55,103 nucleotides of DNA, taken from positions 1-55,103 of the forward strand of contig JAQSYI010000051.1 of assembly GCA_029256185.1 (NCBI GenBank). The letters are read 5' to 3'. The position numbers and the translations under genes are program-made. Positions 40,994 through 49,833 of this stretch are shown one piece after another; position 1 is the stretch's first letter; each line of letters begins with the position of its first letter. The stretch comes from Paenibacillaceae bacterium. Lineage in GTDB: Bacteria > Bacillota > Bacilli > Paenibacillales > NBRC-103111. The notes beneath the pieces were generated by a model that ran no database searches, was not told where the DNA came from, and was given only the letters and a program-made list of their open reading frames with translations.

Positions 40994-42607
40994 ATGTTGA
41001 AAGGAAAATGGTTCAAAAACTCAATGATTGTATCCATGTGTGCGATTTTGCCTGTGCTCAGCGCTTGCAGCGGCAATGGGGACACCAAGGAAGCCGATCC
41101 CTCCACTCCGGCCTCCAGCACGGGGGCAACCACCCAGCCGGCGAATCCGTTCGCCAAGAAAATGACGCTTAATGTGTACAATGCGGGCAGTTGGATTGGG
41201 GGAGGCACTCCGCTGCCGGCCCGTGAGAAGGATGTTCAGCGGCAAATGCTGGAGAACGCCGTAAACATTGATCTGCAGATGACCATCCCGATTGTCGGGG
41301 AAGATATTGCCAAGCTGAATACGCTGCTGGCTTCGGGAGATATTCCCGATCTGATCTTCTTCAATAACCGGACCGATGCCATCAAGTATTATCAGGATGG
41401 ACTTATTGCGGAGCTGGACGGCTATCTGGATCAATTCCCCAAGCTGCAGAAGCAGTTTACCCAGGATCAATGGAGTGCTCTCAAGTTCAAGGGCAAAACC
41501 ATCGGAACCCCCGGCCTGGAGCTGGTCAGCGGCATCGCCGGCTGGTGGATCCGCAATGACTGGCTGAAAAATCTCAATCTGCAGGTCCCTACTACAACCG
41601 AAGAGCTGTTCCAGGTTATGAAGGCGTTTACCTTTAACGATCCTGACAAGAACGGCAAGGCGGATACCTACGGCTTTGTCGGCGGAGTTCCCAAGGACGG
41701 GGATATCTCCAACACGGCAGTTCAGGGACTGGGACTGAATGCCATCATGTGGCTGTTCGGCGTCAATCCCCACAAGATCGATATTGTGGACGGCAAGCTG
41801 GTGAATCATAACACTGATCCCCGCATGAAGGAAGCGGTCTCTTACATTAACCGGCTGGTAACGGAGAAGGTGATTGATCCCGACTGGGTGACTCTGGCAT
41901 CAACCGGAGAGAAGATTCAAAAGGGCAAAATTGGTATATCTGTATCTGACTGGAGAATGATGGATAATCCCACAAAAATTATCGAAGTCAGCGGCGAAAC
42001 CCCCGAGTGGGTATCCATGGCTCCTGTAAAGGGACCGGACGGCAAGCAAACTCTCGGTGAAATGGCCTTCCAAAGCAATATGTGGGTGATTTCCAAAAAG
42101 GCCGCGCAGGACCCGGAAAAGGTCAAGCGGATTCTGGCCCTGCTGGAGTATTGGTACGCAGATCAAGAGGCTTATCCTTATTTTGCCTATGGTGACAAAG
42201 GTACCTTCTGGGATTATAATGATAAGAAAGAGGTTGTCCGGATCAGGACGACTACGGAAGTCAACGAAGCGATGAAATATGTGAATCACTACAAGCTTCC
42301 CCGCAGGGCGGCTGATGCGCTGTATTATAACTATAATAAGCCAGAATTTACATCCGCCGTCCACCAGAACAATTTGAAATACAGCATCTCGCCCAAGCCC
42401 AGCGTGTATCTGGTTCCCAATGAGAGCGACAGTCTCTACCAGGACCGCAGGAAGTTCATCAACGAAGCGCTGCTGAAGTTCATCTATGGCCGGGAGCCTA
42501 TCACCCAATGGGACACTTATGTGCAAACGCTGGAAAAAACCTATAAGCTCAAGGAATATGAGAATAATGTGATGGAGCAGCTGAAGGAACAGGGCGTTAT
42601 AAAGTAA
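40994..42607 (+). CDS. Extracellular solute-binding lipoprotein (LplA-like)
   Basis: A 537-residue binding protein for the ABC transporter. Type II signal peptide with lipobox LSAC, Cys25 lipidated, then a Ser/Thr/Pro linker and the two-lobed fold (LASGDIPDLIFFNN; TYGFVGGVPKDGD). ATG 40994 has AGGGGAG 6 bases upstream; ATG 40988 overlaps that box. It probably captures oligosaccharides, possibly products of the giant secreted enzyme; the ligand is unknown. Hairpins on both sides could raise its mRNA level relative to the permeases. Confidence 0.93.
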   Translation: MLKGKWFKNSMIVSMCAILPVLSACSGNGDTKEADPSTPASSTGATTQPANPFAKKMTLNVYNAGSWIGGGTPLPAREKDVQRQMLENAVNIDLQMTIPIVGEDIAKLNTLLASGDIPDLIFFNNRTDAIKYYQDGLIAELDGYLDQFPKLQKQFTQDQWSALKFKGKTIGTPGLELVSGIAGWWIRNDWLKNLNLQVPTTTEELFQVMKAFTFNDPDKNGKADTYGFVGGVPKDGDISNTAVQGLGLNAIMWLFGVNPHKIDIVDGKLVNHNTDPRMKEAVSYINRLVTEKVIDPDWVTLASTGEKIQKGKIGISVSDWRMMDNPTKIIEVSGETPEWVSMAPVKGPDGKQTLGEMAFQSNMWVISKKAAQDPEKVKRILALLEYWYADQEAYPYFAYGDKGTFWDYNDKKEVVRIRTTTEVNEAMKYVNHYKLPRRAADALYYNYNKPEFTSAVHQNNLKYSISPKPSVYLVPNESDSLYQDRRKFINEALLKFIYGREPITQWDTYVQTLEKTYKLKEYENNVMEQLKEQGVIK

Positions 42608-42615
42608 CTGGCTTG

Positions 42616-42645
42616 TAGCGGCGGGGGGCAGCACTCCCGCCGCTA
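42616..42645 (+). terminator. Strong hairpin after the binding-protein gene
   Basis: TAGCGGCGGG / CCCGCCGCTA, a perfect 10-bp GC-rich stem. Only a weak T tract follows, so it is probably an attenuator or 3'-end stabiliser allowing partial read-through into the kinase gene. Confidence 0.6.
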
Positions 42646-42706
42646 TTGTGCCATCAACCGCTCTTTGCAACCGCTTGCGCCCGGGGAGCATACAGGAGGA
42701 AGAGAC

Positions 42707-44494
42707 ATGAGAAGACGAACAAGCAGTCTCACCTTCAAATTGTTTGTAATCTGTCTGATCTTCGTGTTGGTCTGTGTGTTGATTATCGGTCAGCTTTCCG
42801 CCCGTTTTGTCAAGCAGCAGCTGACCAACCGGGAGCAGGAGTTCGTCGGTCAGATTCTGTCCAAGGTAAACGAGTATCTGACCTTAAACTTTTCCTCCAT
42901 GCAGACCATTCTATTCTCTGTGGATTCATTCCTGGGAACCCAGGAGGAGAGCGGCATCGAGGAGAATCGCTTGGGCCGCCATCTGGAAATGCTGTATGAG
43001 ATGAACCTCCAGCATATCTCCAATGTATATGTAATCAGGAATGATCTTAGCCTGATTGGCGGCAGAACGATTACGCGGATCGCCAATGAACCCATGCCGG
43101 AGCTTGCTCCGGTCTATGACGACTCCATTTCCGGAGGTTACTTCAGCACCAAGGTCAGCTCCTTGTACTACAGCCGCTTTTCGGGCTGGACGATTACCAT
43201 CTCGCGAATATCCCGGTATGACCCTTCTCTTGTCATTGCCGTTGATCTTAATTTGATGGATCTGAGCCAGAAGCTGCTTATGGTTCACCAGCAAGAGCGG
43301 ATTCAATTGTTCATCGCAAACTACAGCGGTCAGGTACTGGTCTATTCTAACGGTATTCAATCTGGCGTGCCGGACACCATCGGCGCTCCGGCAACCATCG
43401 GCGGCATGGAGATGGATGAGATTGTCCGGGCCAATAACAGCACGATTCCGCCCGAGGGGGCCAACAGCGGAGAGCAGCTGGTGGTGAAGCTCCATTCTCC
43501 CACCTACAATTGGCTGCTGGTTGCCGCAAGCGACGGTTCGCGCATGGCCCAGATTCTCCGGCAAATCGACGCCCACTTTATTCAATTAAGCCTGATCGGC
43601 CTTGTGCTTAGCCTGGTTACCTCCATATTCATTACCCGCTATATCCGCAAGCCTGTGTTTGAATTGATCGGCAAGATGAAGCAGGTGGAGCAAGGACGGC
43701 TCGATGTCCAGGTGATCACGCAGCGCAGCGACGAGTTTGGATATCTGTCCCGCAACTTCGACAAGATGCTGATGCAGATCGCCGATTTGTTCCGGCATCT
43801 GGAGGACCATAAGGAGCAGCAGAAGAATCTGGAGATTCAAGTGCTGCAATCCCAGATTAATCCCCACTTCCTCTACAATACGCTGGGGGCGGTAAGCAAT
43901 GTGGTCCGTCTTGGCCAACTGGACAAGGTGGACCCGGTCATCCGTTCCCTGATCTCCATTCTGGAGTATGGGGTGAAGAATCCGGCCCAGAAGGTATCCT
44001 TGCAGGAAGAACTGTATAATGTGCGCAATTATGTGGTCATTCAGAATATCCGCTACAACAAGAATTTCCCGCTGGTGGAACGGATCGATCCCGGTCTGCT
44101 TGATTTCAAGGTATTCCGGATGTTTCTCCAGCCGATAGTGGAGAACAGCATCTTTCACGGCTACCGGGGAGGGCGGGAGGAAGGGGAGATCCGGATTTCG
44201 GCTTACCGGAAGGAAGACAGGGTTGTGGTGGAGGTTGCGGATTCCGGCATCGGCATAGACAGCGGGACGCTGCAGCATCTGCTGGAGCAGAAGACACCGG
44301 AGGAGGAGACCGATCCCCGGAGCCGAATCGGCCTGGCCAATATCCATGGGCGCATTAAGCTTCACTACGGTAATCCTTACGGGCTGGACGTAACGGGCGA
44401 GCCGAATAAAGGCGTATGTGTGAGGGCTGAATTCCCCATAGGGCAGAAGGAGGAACGACAAGATGAGCCCCATTCGTTGTCTGATCGTGGATGA
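42707..44494 (+). CDS. YesM-family sensor histidine kinase
   Basis: A 595-residue membrane kinase: membrane segment about 10-35, extracellular sensor domain to about 285, second segment about 290-315, HAMP linker, then the kinase core. The phosphorylated residue is His387 in SQINPHFLYN. The N box is PIVENSIFHGY and the G boxes ADSGIGID and RIGLANIHGRIK. ATG 42707 has AGGAGGA 6 bases upstream. It overlaps the response-regulator gene by 32 bases. The pair probably senses the sugar bound by, or related to, the adjacent transporter. Confidence 0.93.
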   Translation: MRRRTSSLTFKLFVICLIFVLVCVLIIGQLSARFVKQQLTNREQEFVGQILSKVNEYLTLNFSSMQTILFSVDSFLGTQEESGIEENRLGRHLEMLYEMNLQHISNVYVIRNDLSLIGGRTITRIANEPMPELAPVYDDSISGGYFSTKVSSLYYSRFSGWTITISRISRYDPSLVIAVDLNLMDLSQKLLMVHQQERIQLFIANYSGQVLVYSNGIQSGVPDTIGAPATIGGMEMDEIVRANNSTIPPEGANSGEQLVVKLHSPTYNWLLVAASDGSRMAQILRQIDAHFIQLSLIGLVLSLVTSIFITRYIRKPVFELIGKMKQVEQGRLDVQVITQRSDEFGYLSRNFDKMLMQIADLFRHLEDHKEQQKNLEIQVLQSQINPHFLYNTLGAVSNVVRLGQLDKVDPVIRSLISILEYGVKNPAQKVSLQEELYNVRNYVVIQNIRYNKNFPLVERIDPGLLDFKVFRMFLQPIVENSIFHGYRGGREEGEIRISAYRKEDRVVVEVADSGIGIDSGTLQHLLEQKTPEEETDPRSRIGLANIHGRIKLHYGNPYGLDVTGEPNKGVCVRAEFPIGQKEERQDEPHSLSDRG

Positions 44495-46073
44495 TGAGGA
44501 ATTGATTATCCAGCGGCTGCAGCTGTTCTTCCATGAATTATCTCTTCAGGAACCATTGTTCACTCTGGCCGGTGTGGCCTATTCCGGTGCGGAGGGGTTG
44601 CAGTTGGCGGAGCAGGAGCAGCCGGATCTGATCATCACGGATATCCGCATGCCGGAGATGGACGGTATTACCATGATCGAGCAGATGAAGAAAAGCCTGC
44701 CGCGGGCGGAATACCTGATCCTGACCGCTTATTCCGACTTTCATTATGCCAAACGGGCGATTCAGATGGGGGTATCGGATTATATCGTCAAGGTTCCGTT
44801 GGATGAGGAGGAATTGCTGCGGGCCATGCGCAAGGCGGCGGACAGTCTGCAGCAAGCCAGGAAGAAGGAAGAAGAACTGCGGAAGCTGGATATGAGCATT
44901 ATGAAAAACCGCCACCGGGTTTTCAAGCAGCTCTTCCGGGAATTGCTTCAGGGAGAAGCCAGGTCCGCTCAGGCAGAAGAGATTATGTTAAGCTATGACA
45001 TGCACTTGTTTCAAGACAGATACTGCTGCCTGGTTATAGAGATGGACCAATATACCACCTTCATCAACCAATACCCGCTGTCTGACCAGAGCATCCTGAA
45101 ATATGGCATCCTGAATATCATTGAGGAGACGCTTAAGCAGTATGGCAACAGCTTGGCTTGCCATCTGGAGAGGCACCGGTTTATTGGCTTTGTCAGCTGG
45201 CCGCATCTGCACAGCGCCAAGGAGAATGAACAGAAATTCTGGAGTCTGGCTCAAGCCATTGCAGGGAATATCCGCACGTACCTGAAGCAGCCGGTTTCGG
45301 TTGGCATCGCTCCTCCGGCCGTAGGGTGGAAGGAGATGGCAGCCGCATACGCCCAGGCGCTGGAGGCCTGTGCGGAGCATTATTACGCAGGAGAGGGAAC
45401 TATTGTCACTCCGTGTCATCCGGCTGTTCAGACAGCCAGGAATGAAGGGCCTATACGGCAGCGCCTGCTGGAACTGGCGGCGTTGTTTCACCGCGAATTT
45501 GAGGATATGGGCGAGGTGAAGAGCCGGCTGCACTCCATTCAGGAGGAAGCGCGGAGGGAGCGGCTATCCAGACATGTGATGACCGGTCTTCTGAAGGAGT
45601 TTCTGGCTGCCGCCCATAACCGGATGGCGCACTGGAAGCCGTCGGTGGATGAGCTCATGGAGAACAGTCTGCCGGATATGTCACTGGCTGAGCAAATGGA
45701 TTATATATCCGCCTATCTCGCCGGAAAGCTCACCGGCAGGGATATCCCCTTGCGTCCGGATATTGCCAAGGCCATCGATTATATTGAAACGAATCTGTCG
45801 GAACGCCTGTCTCTTCAGATGATTGCCAGGCAGGTCAATCTGGCTCCGGCCTACTTCAGCACCTTGTTCAAGAAGGAGATGAAGGAGAGCCTGGTGGATT
45901 ACATCAACCGCAAGAAGATCGAACTGGCTGTGGAGCTGCTGAAGGTCAGGAATTATTCCAACCAGGAGCTGTGCGACATGGTGGGAATCATGAATGAGGC
46001 GTACTTCTGCACCCTGTTCAAGCAGAAGACCGGCAGCACTCCGAAGCAGTATCTGAAGCAGATGAAGGAATGA
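44463..46073 (+). CDS. YesN-family AraC-type response regulator
   Basis: A 536-residue regulator. Receiver domain about 1-120 with acidic Asp10/Asp11, phospho-acceptor Asp60 (LIITDIRMPEMDG) and Lys in IVKVP; a middle region of unknown fold; and a C-terminal AraC DNA-binding domain (about 435-536; SLQMIARQVNLAPAYFSTLF, NEAYFCTLFKQKTGSTPKQY). Partner of the kinase encoded just upstream and likely activator of this operon. Confidence 0.94.
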   Translation: MSPIRCLIVDDEELIIQRLQLFFHELSLQEPLFTLAGVAYSGAEGLQLAEQEQPDLIITDIRMPEMDGITMIEQMKKSLPRAEYLILTAYSDFHYAKRAIQMGVSDYIVKVPLDEEELLRAMRKAADSLQQARKKEEELRKLDMSIMKNRHRVFKQLFRELLQGEARSAQAEEIMLSYDMHLFQDRYCCLVIEMDQYTTFINQYPLSDQSILKYGILNIIEETLKQYGNSLACHLERHRFIGFVSWPHLHSAKENEQKFWSLAQAIAGNIRTYLKQPVSVGIAPPAVGWKEMAAAYAQALEACAEHYYAGEGTIVTPCHPAVQTARNEGPIRQRLLELAALFHREFEDMGEVKSRLHSIQEEARRERLSRHVMTGLLKEFLAAAHNRMAHWKPSVDELMENSLPDMSLAEQMDYISAYLAGKLTGRDIPLRPDIAKAIDYIETNLSERLSLQMIARQVNLAPAYFSTLFKKEMKESLVDYINRKKIELAVELLKVRNYSNQELCDMVGIMNEAYFCTLFKQKTGSTPKQYLKQMKE

Positions 46074-46108
46074 GGCAGCGTACAGCCGCTGCCCCAAGGT
46101 TCTGACGA

Positions 46109-46137
46109 CGTTGACCATAACAGGTCAACGTTTCTTC
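46109..46137 (+). terminator. Terminator after the two-component genes
   Basis: CGTTGACC / GGTCAACG stem with a 6-base loop, then TTTCTTC. It separates the operon from the convergent ABC/sigma operon. Confidence 0.75.
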
Positions 46138-46144
46138 ATATTGA

Positions 46145-46990
46145 CTACAGGTCTTTCCGGCTGAACGCGCGGCATCCCAGCAAGAGCAGAACCGCCGCGT
46201 ACCCCACCGTATACAAGAGATAAATATTCGATGGAGTACTAGGTATGGAGAAGGGCCCCATGTCACCTGTCGCCAGGCCGGCCCAATCCGCTCCGCCCAT
46301 AACCTCGTAGAGGCTTCTTTTGTAGACGGAGTCCGTCGGCAGGAGCAGACTGGTCAGGAGAAGGAATTTATCCAATGCGGGATGGCTTCCTTCGTAGATG
46401 GTTATGCCTTCGATCAGCCCGCTGAAAAGGGCAAACCCGTACAGCAGAGCGGCGCAGATTCCATTGCTCAGCATCGGCAAATAGACGGAGCCCAGCATCG
46501 TCAGCGAGAGGAGGAGGAGAGGCATCCAGAGAAACAGGACAAGACCCCGCAAGACTTCATCCAGCAGTACGGGAAGTCCGGTCTGGCTGTGGATCGTCCA
46601 TACTATGGAAACGAACAAAATAGTGCTGTATACGGTAATCCAGACGGCGTGGCCCAGCCATTTCGCCAGATAGAGCTTCCACCGGGGGATGGGGCGGGAG
46701 GCGACGGCCAGCAAGAGACCGTTCTCCTGTTCGCCGGTAACGATTCCCATGGATGAGAAGAGCACGAAGAAAGCCGCCAGGAATTGTGCAAAAAAAAGCC
46801 CCAATACCATCAGCACCATGCTGTTCAACAGGGATTCCGCCGGGGAAATCCGGGTCTGTGTGACCGTGCCGCTCAGTTCCCTGGCCCCGAAGGCATACAG
46901 GACCAGAAAGACGAAGGTCAGAATGAGCGTGACCAGGAATACCCGCTTGCGGGTCAACTCCTTGAAGGTAGCGGAGATATACATGGTCAT
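46145..46990 (-). CDS. ABC-2 type transporter permease
   Basis: A 281-residue protein with about six membrane segments (17-36, 58-86, 108-130, 145-170, 177-196, 255-273). The block GIVTGEQENGLLLAVASRPI is typical of ABC-2 permeases (NosY/YxlG type). It ends the sigma/anti-sigma/ATPase/permease operon and overlaps the ATPase gene by 4 bases. Exported substrate unknown. Confidence 0.88.
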   Translation of the reverse strand: MTMYISATFKELTRKRVFLVTLILTFVFLVLYAFGARELSGTVTQTRISPAESLLNSMVLMVLGLFFAQFLAAFFVLFSSMGIVTGEQENGLLLAVASRPIPRWKLYLAKWLGHAVWITVYSTILFVSIVWTIHSQTGLPVLLDEVLRGLVLFLWMPLLLLSLTMLGSVYLPMLSNGICAALLYGFALFSGLIEGITIYEGSHPALDKFLLLTSLLLPTDSVYKRSLYEVMGGADWAGLATGDMGPFSIPSTPSNIYLLYTVGYAAVLLLLGCRAFSRKDL

Positions 46991-47967
46991 TGCGGGACAC
47001 CTCCTTGACGGGAGCCGGCCATCTGCAGGAACCAGGCCTCCAGATTATTCGGCTCCGGACCGGATTCGTAGAGTGTCAGACCGCTGCGGATGAACAGGGA
47101 GCACAAGTACCCGGCTTGTTCCCGGTCGGATATGCGGGCAGACAGGAGGACGTTGCCGCCCGCATCAGCCTCGGCTAAGCGCAGCAGGGAGGAGAGAGTG
47201 CCGCCCGCGGCGTCGTTCAGCTCCGCCCACGTCTGAGGGAGCCAGCCCCCAAGCCGGAACCGCCAGTTGCCCCTGCCATCGCCGGCGCCGCTGAGCAGCT
47301 CTTGCAGTGAACCCGCCGCCAGCAGCTTGCCTTCATAGAGGAAGGCTGCTTCATCGCACAGCTCCTCCACGTCCTCCAGCAGATGGGTATTGAGGAAGAT
47401 GGTTACGCCGTCTCCCCGGAGCCGCTTCAGCAGACAGCGGATTTCGTAGCGGCCGACGGGGTCCAGGGCGGAGGCGGGCTCGTCTAAGATCACCAGCTCG
47501 GGATCAAGGAGCAGGGCGCAAGCCAGGCCGAGACGCTGCTGCATCCCCTTGGAGAAGCCGCCGACCCTGCGGTCGCAAGCCTCGGACAGTCCAACCAGCG
47601 CCAGAATGTCCCCGGCCCGGTCGCGGAAGCTGGTGGCACGCGTTTCCTGCGCGCGCAGTCCGCCCAGCCGGGCATGGAAGCGGAGCACTTCCTTCGGGGT
47701 CAGCCAATCCTGAAAGCGGAACAGCTCGGGCAAATACCCGAGCTTGCGCCGTGCCTCCGCCCGGCCCAAGGGATGACCCAGCACAGTGGCTTGGCCCGAG
47801 TCAGGGCGGTGGAGACCGGCAAGCATTTTGACAAAAGTGCTTTTGCCGGCGCCATTCGGTCCAAGCAGGCCGAAGATGCAGCCCGGCCGCACCTGCAGGG
47901 AGATGCCGCGGCAGCCGCCGCGGCCATTGTAGGTTTTGGTTAAATCTGCTGTATCAATGATCATCAT
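46987..47967 (-). CDS. ABC transporter ATP-binding protein
   Basis: A 326-residue ATPase: Walker A LLGPNGAGKST, Q loop LGYLPE, signature VGGFSKGMQQRLGLA, Walker B LVILDEPASALDP, switch His in LNTHLLEDVEELCDEA, plus a CcmA/YxlF-like C-terminal region. Two adjacent ATG codons are possible starts. It overlaps the anti-sigma stop by 4 bases (ATGA). It powers the permease encoded downstream. Confidence 0.93.
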   Translation of the reverse strand: MMIIDTADLTKTYNGRGGCRGISLQVRPGCIFGLLGPNGAGKSTFVKMLAGLHRPDSGQATVLGHPLGRAEARRKLGYLPELFRFQDWLTPKEVLRFHARLGGLRAQETRATSFRDRAGDILALVGLSEACDRRVGGFSKGMQQRLGLACALLLDPELVILDEPASALDPVGRYEIRCLLKRLRGDGVTIFLNTHLLEDVEELCDEAAFLYEGKLLAAGSLQELLSGAGDGRGNWRFRLGGWLPQTWAELNDAAGGTLSSLLRLAEADAGGNVLLSARISDREQAGYLCSLFIRSGLTLYESGPEPNNLEAWFLQMAGSRQGGVPQ

Positions 47968-49136
47968 CGCAAGATAAGCTCCTCTGCCGCCTTCAAGAAG
48001 GCGGACTCTGTGGGGAAATCCTTCTTATCGCCGCCAAGCAGGCTCATCCGTTCCCCGTCAAGCCAGAGCAGTAAGCGCCTCCCGCCATCCTCAGTCATGA
48101 CGGCATCATGTCCGTCTATCCGGAGGACGCTGGTCAGACCGTCAAGCGCCGGAACCGGCAGCGTGCTCTGCCAGTCACCGATGGCGGCCAGCTTGGTCCG
48201 CAGGCTGTCCGGCAGCACGGGCAGCTCCAATACCGCCTCGCGGACGGCTGCAGCATCGATGCCATCCTCTACAGTAAGCTCCGGCCTGCCGAATTGGAGC
48301 AGCCGCACCGGGCTCCCCGATAAGGTTCCCTCCGTCATGACGCCATCGGGCATATGCAGCGCAATGGCTTTGCCGTCCGCTTCGGCAGGCAGAGTGGTTG
48401 TGCTGCCCAGACGGGTAAGCAGCCGGTTGACCGCCTTCACATTCAGGTTGAAGGTAAGGGTGGTAGCCGCTTGGTAAGCCGGGGCAGTGGGGTTTGCCGG
48501 CCGGAGCAGAGGGGCGCCCATCCGTTGCTCCGCTTCCTCCCAGGTAACGGTGCTGTCCTTCCCTCCGCCGGACTGGGTCAAGCTGCCGTATTGGGCCAGT
48601 TCGAAGCTCCGGTCTCCCTCGGGCGAGCCCCGCTCCAGCAGCTGGGAGATGGCAGTCATGTCGTCAGCGGAAATGCCCACTCCTACCACATGCTGAATGC
48701 GGAAATTTTGCTGCATGACAGCCAGCGCCCGATCCCCCAGGGGAGTGGTAAAAAGACCGGTAACCATAACGGCAGCCGCAGCTGCAGCTGCAAGCCTCCG
48801 AAGCCTGCGCCTGGCCGGTTTCTCCGTCCGCCAGGCGCTGCTGGTTCCGTTAGCTCTTGAGGAGCTTGGGACCGCCTTCTCTCCAACAACCGGAGGCTCT
48901 AATGATTCATCCAATACTCCCGTCTGTTTCATCTCTCCTGCACCATCCTTCTCATGATTATCCGGATTCCCTTCCAAGCGTGCTTCGACCCTATTCTCTT
49001 CCGTTCGCCAAGCTGCATCCGTCTGTTTCCAAAACGCCGGAACCGGCTCTTGGGAAGCCAGACCTTCGAATCTGTCCCAAGCCCGTTCTGTATCAAAAAC
49101 CGGTTCCCCGCCGGTCTGTTTCGCTCCGTCCGCCAT
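47964..49136 (-). CDS. Putative anti-sigma factor (membrane protein)
   Basis: A 390-residue protein with a charged cytoplasmic N-terminal region (1-110), an RRRLRRL stop-transfer charge cluster, one membrane segment (about 115-135) and an extracytoplasmic C-terminal domain. No zinc-binding HxxxCxxC motif is seen. The call rests on the 44-base overlap with the ECF sigma gene, on topology and on size. GGAGGAG is 7 bases upstream of the ATG. Its outer domain may sense the envelope signal or interact with the ABC exporter. Confidence 0.65.
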   Translation of the reverse strand: MADGAKQTGGEPVFDTERAWDRFEGLASQEPVPAFWKQTDAAWRTEENRVEARLEGNPDNHEKDGAGEMKQTGVLDESLEPPVVGEKAVPSSSRANGTSSAWRTEKPARRRLRRLAAAAAAAVMVTGLFTTPLGDRALAVMQQNFRIQHVVGVGISADDMTAISQLLERGSPEGDRSFELAQYGSLTQSGGGKDSTVTWEEAEQRMGAPLLRPANPTAPAYQAATTLTFNLNVKAVNRLLTRLGSTTTLPAEADGKAIALHMPDGVMTEGTLSGSPVRLLQFGRPELTVEDGIDAAAVREAVLELPVLPDSLRTKLAAIGDWQSTLPVPALDGLTSVLRIDGHDAVMTEDGGRRLLLWLDGERMSLLGGDKKDFPTESAFLKAAEELILR

Positions 49137-49659
49137 CGTGCCTCTCCTCCTTCCCGTATGTCTTCTTCAACCGTTCCTCCGCCCGGGCCAGCAGCGTGCC
49201 GACAATCTTCGGGTTGACTCCTAGCCGGAGAGCAATCTCCTCGTAGCTGTAGCCTTCCTCCCGCAGCACAAGAGCGTTCCGGTCCCGGTCCGAGAGCTTC
49301 TGCAGCACCCGGCGGACCACCTGTTTCTCCCATTCGCGGATAACCTCCGTCTCTCCCGAAGGGGCGGCGCTCTCCGGCCCGGCCGTTACACGGGCTGTTT
49401 CCTTCTCCAATAACGACTTGCTTGACGCCCGTTGTCTTAAATAATCGTAGGCCACCCGGGTCAGCACCCGGTGCAGCCAAGCGCCGACGGCCTCCAGCCG
49501 GTCAGGAGGGTTCTGGTAGAGCCGCAGGAATACCTCTTGGGCCAGATCCTCCGCCGCCGCATAATCGCCGGTCAATGCATAGAGCTTTCGCGCCACCCCG
49601 GGGTAATGCTCCCGGAACAAGCGTTGGAACAGCTCGGGTATCGGTCTGTCTTCCCCCAT
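49093..49659 (-). CDS. ECF-type RNA polymerase sigma factor
   Basis: A 188-residue extracytoplasmic-function sigma factor. Region 2 includes DLAQEVFLRLYQ and VGAWLHRVLTRVAYDYLRQR; region 4 includes LSDRDRNALVLREEGYSYEEIALRLGVNPKIVGTLLARAEERLKK. First gene of a sigma / anti-sigma / ABC ATPase / permease operon, comparable in layout to the B. subtilis sigY operon with yxlFG. Such genes usually activate their own promoter; a CGTC motif lies near 49690 on the minus strand, but no convincing -35 was found. Confidence 0.92.
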   Translation of the reverse strand: MGEDRPIPELFQRLFREHYPGVARKLYALTGDYAAAEDLAQEVFLRLYQNPPDRLEAVGAWLHRVLTRVAYDYLRQRASSKSLLEKETARVTAGPESAAPSGETEVIREWEKQVVRRVLQKLSDRDRNALVLREEGYSYEEIALRLGVNPKIVGTLLARAEERLKKTYGKEERHDGGRSETDRRGTGF

Positions 49660-49798
49660 GTTGCCGCCGTCCCCCCTTTCGCATATAAGACGGATGCCGG
49701 ACTGGTTTTGTAGCAGGGCTTTTTCAAAATCGTCCGGGGTGGGACTGAGCTTAAGTTACTATGGTGCCCTCTTAGGCCGTGTTTGCAGACCCGCCCTA

Positions 49799-49833
49799 GA
49801 AAAAAAGCCCCATGAACCGGAATTCATGGGACT
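49799..49833 (-). terminator. Terminator of the MORN-repeat gene
   Basis: On the minus strand AGTCCCATGAA pairs with TTCATGGGGCT (one wobble), followed by a T run. The stem includes the stop codon of the gene. Confidence 0.8.
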
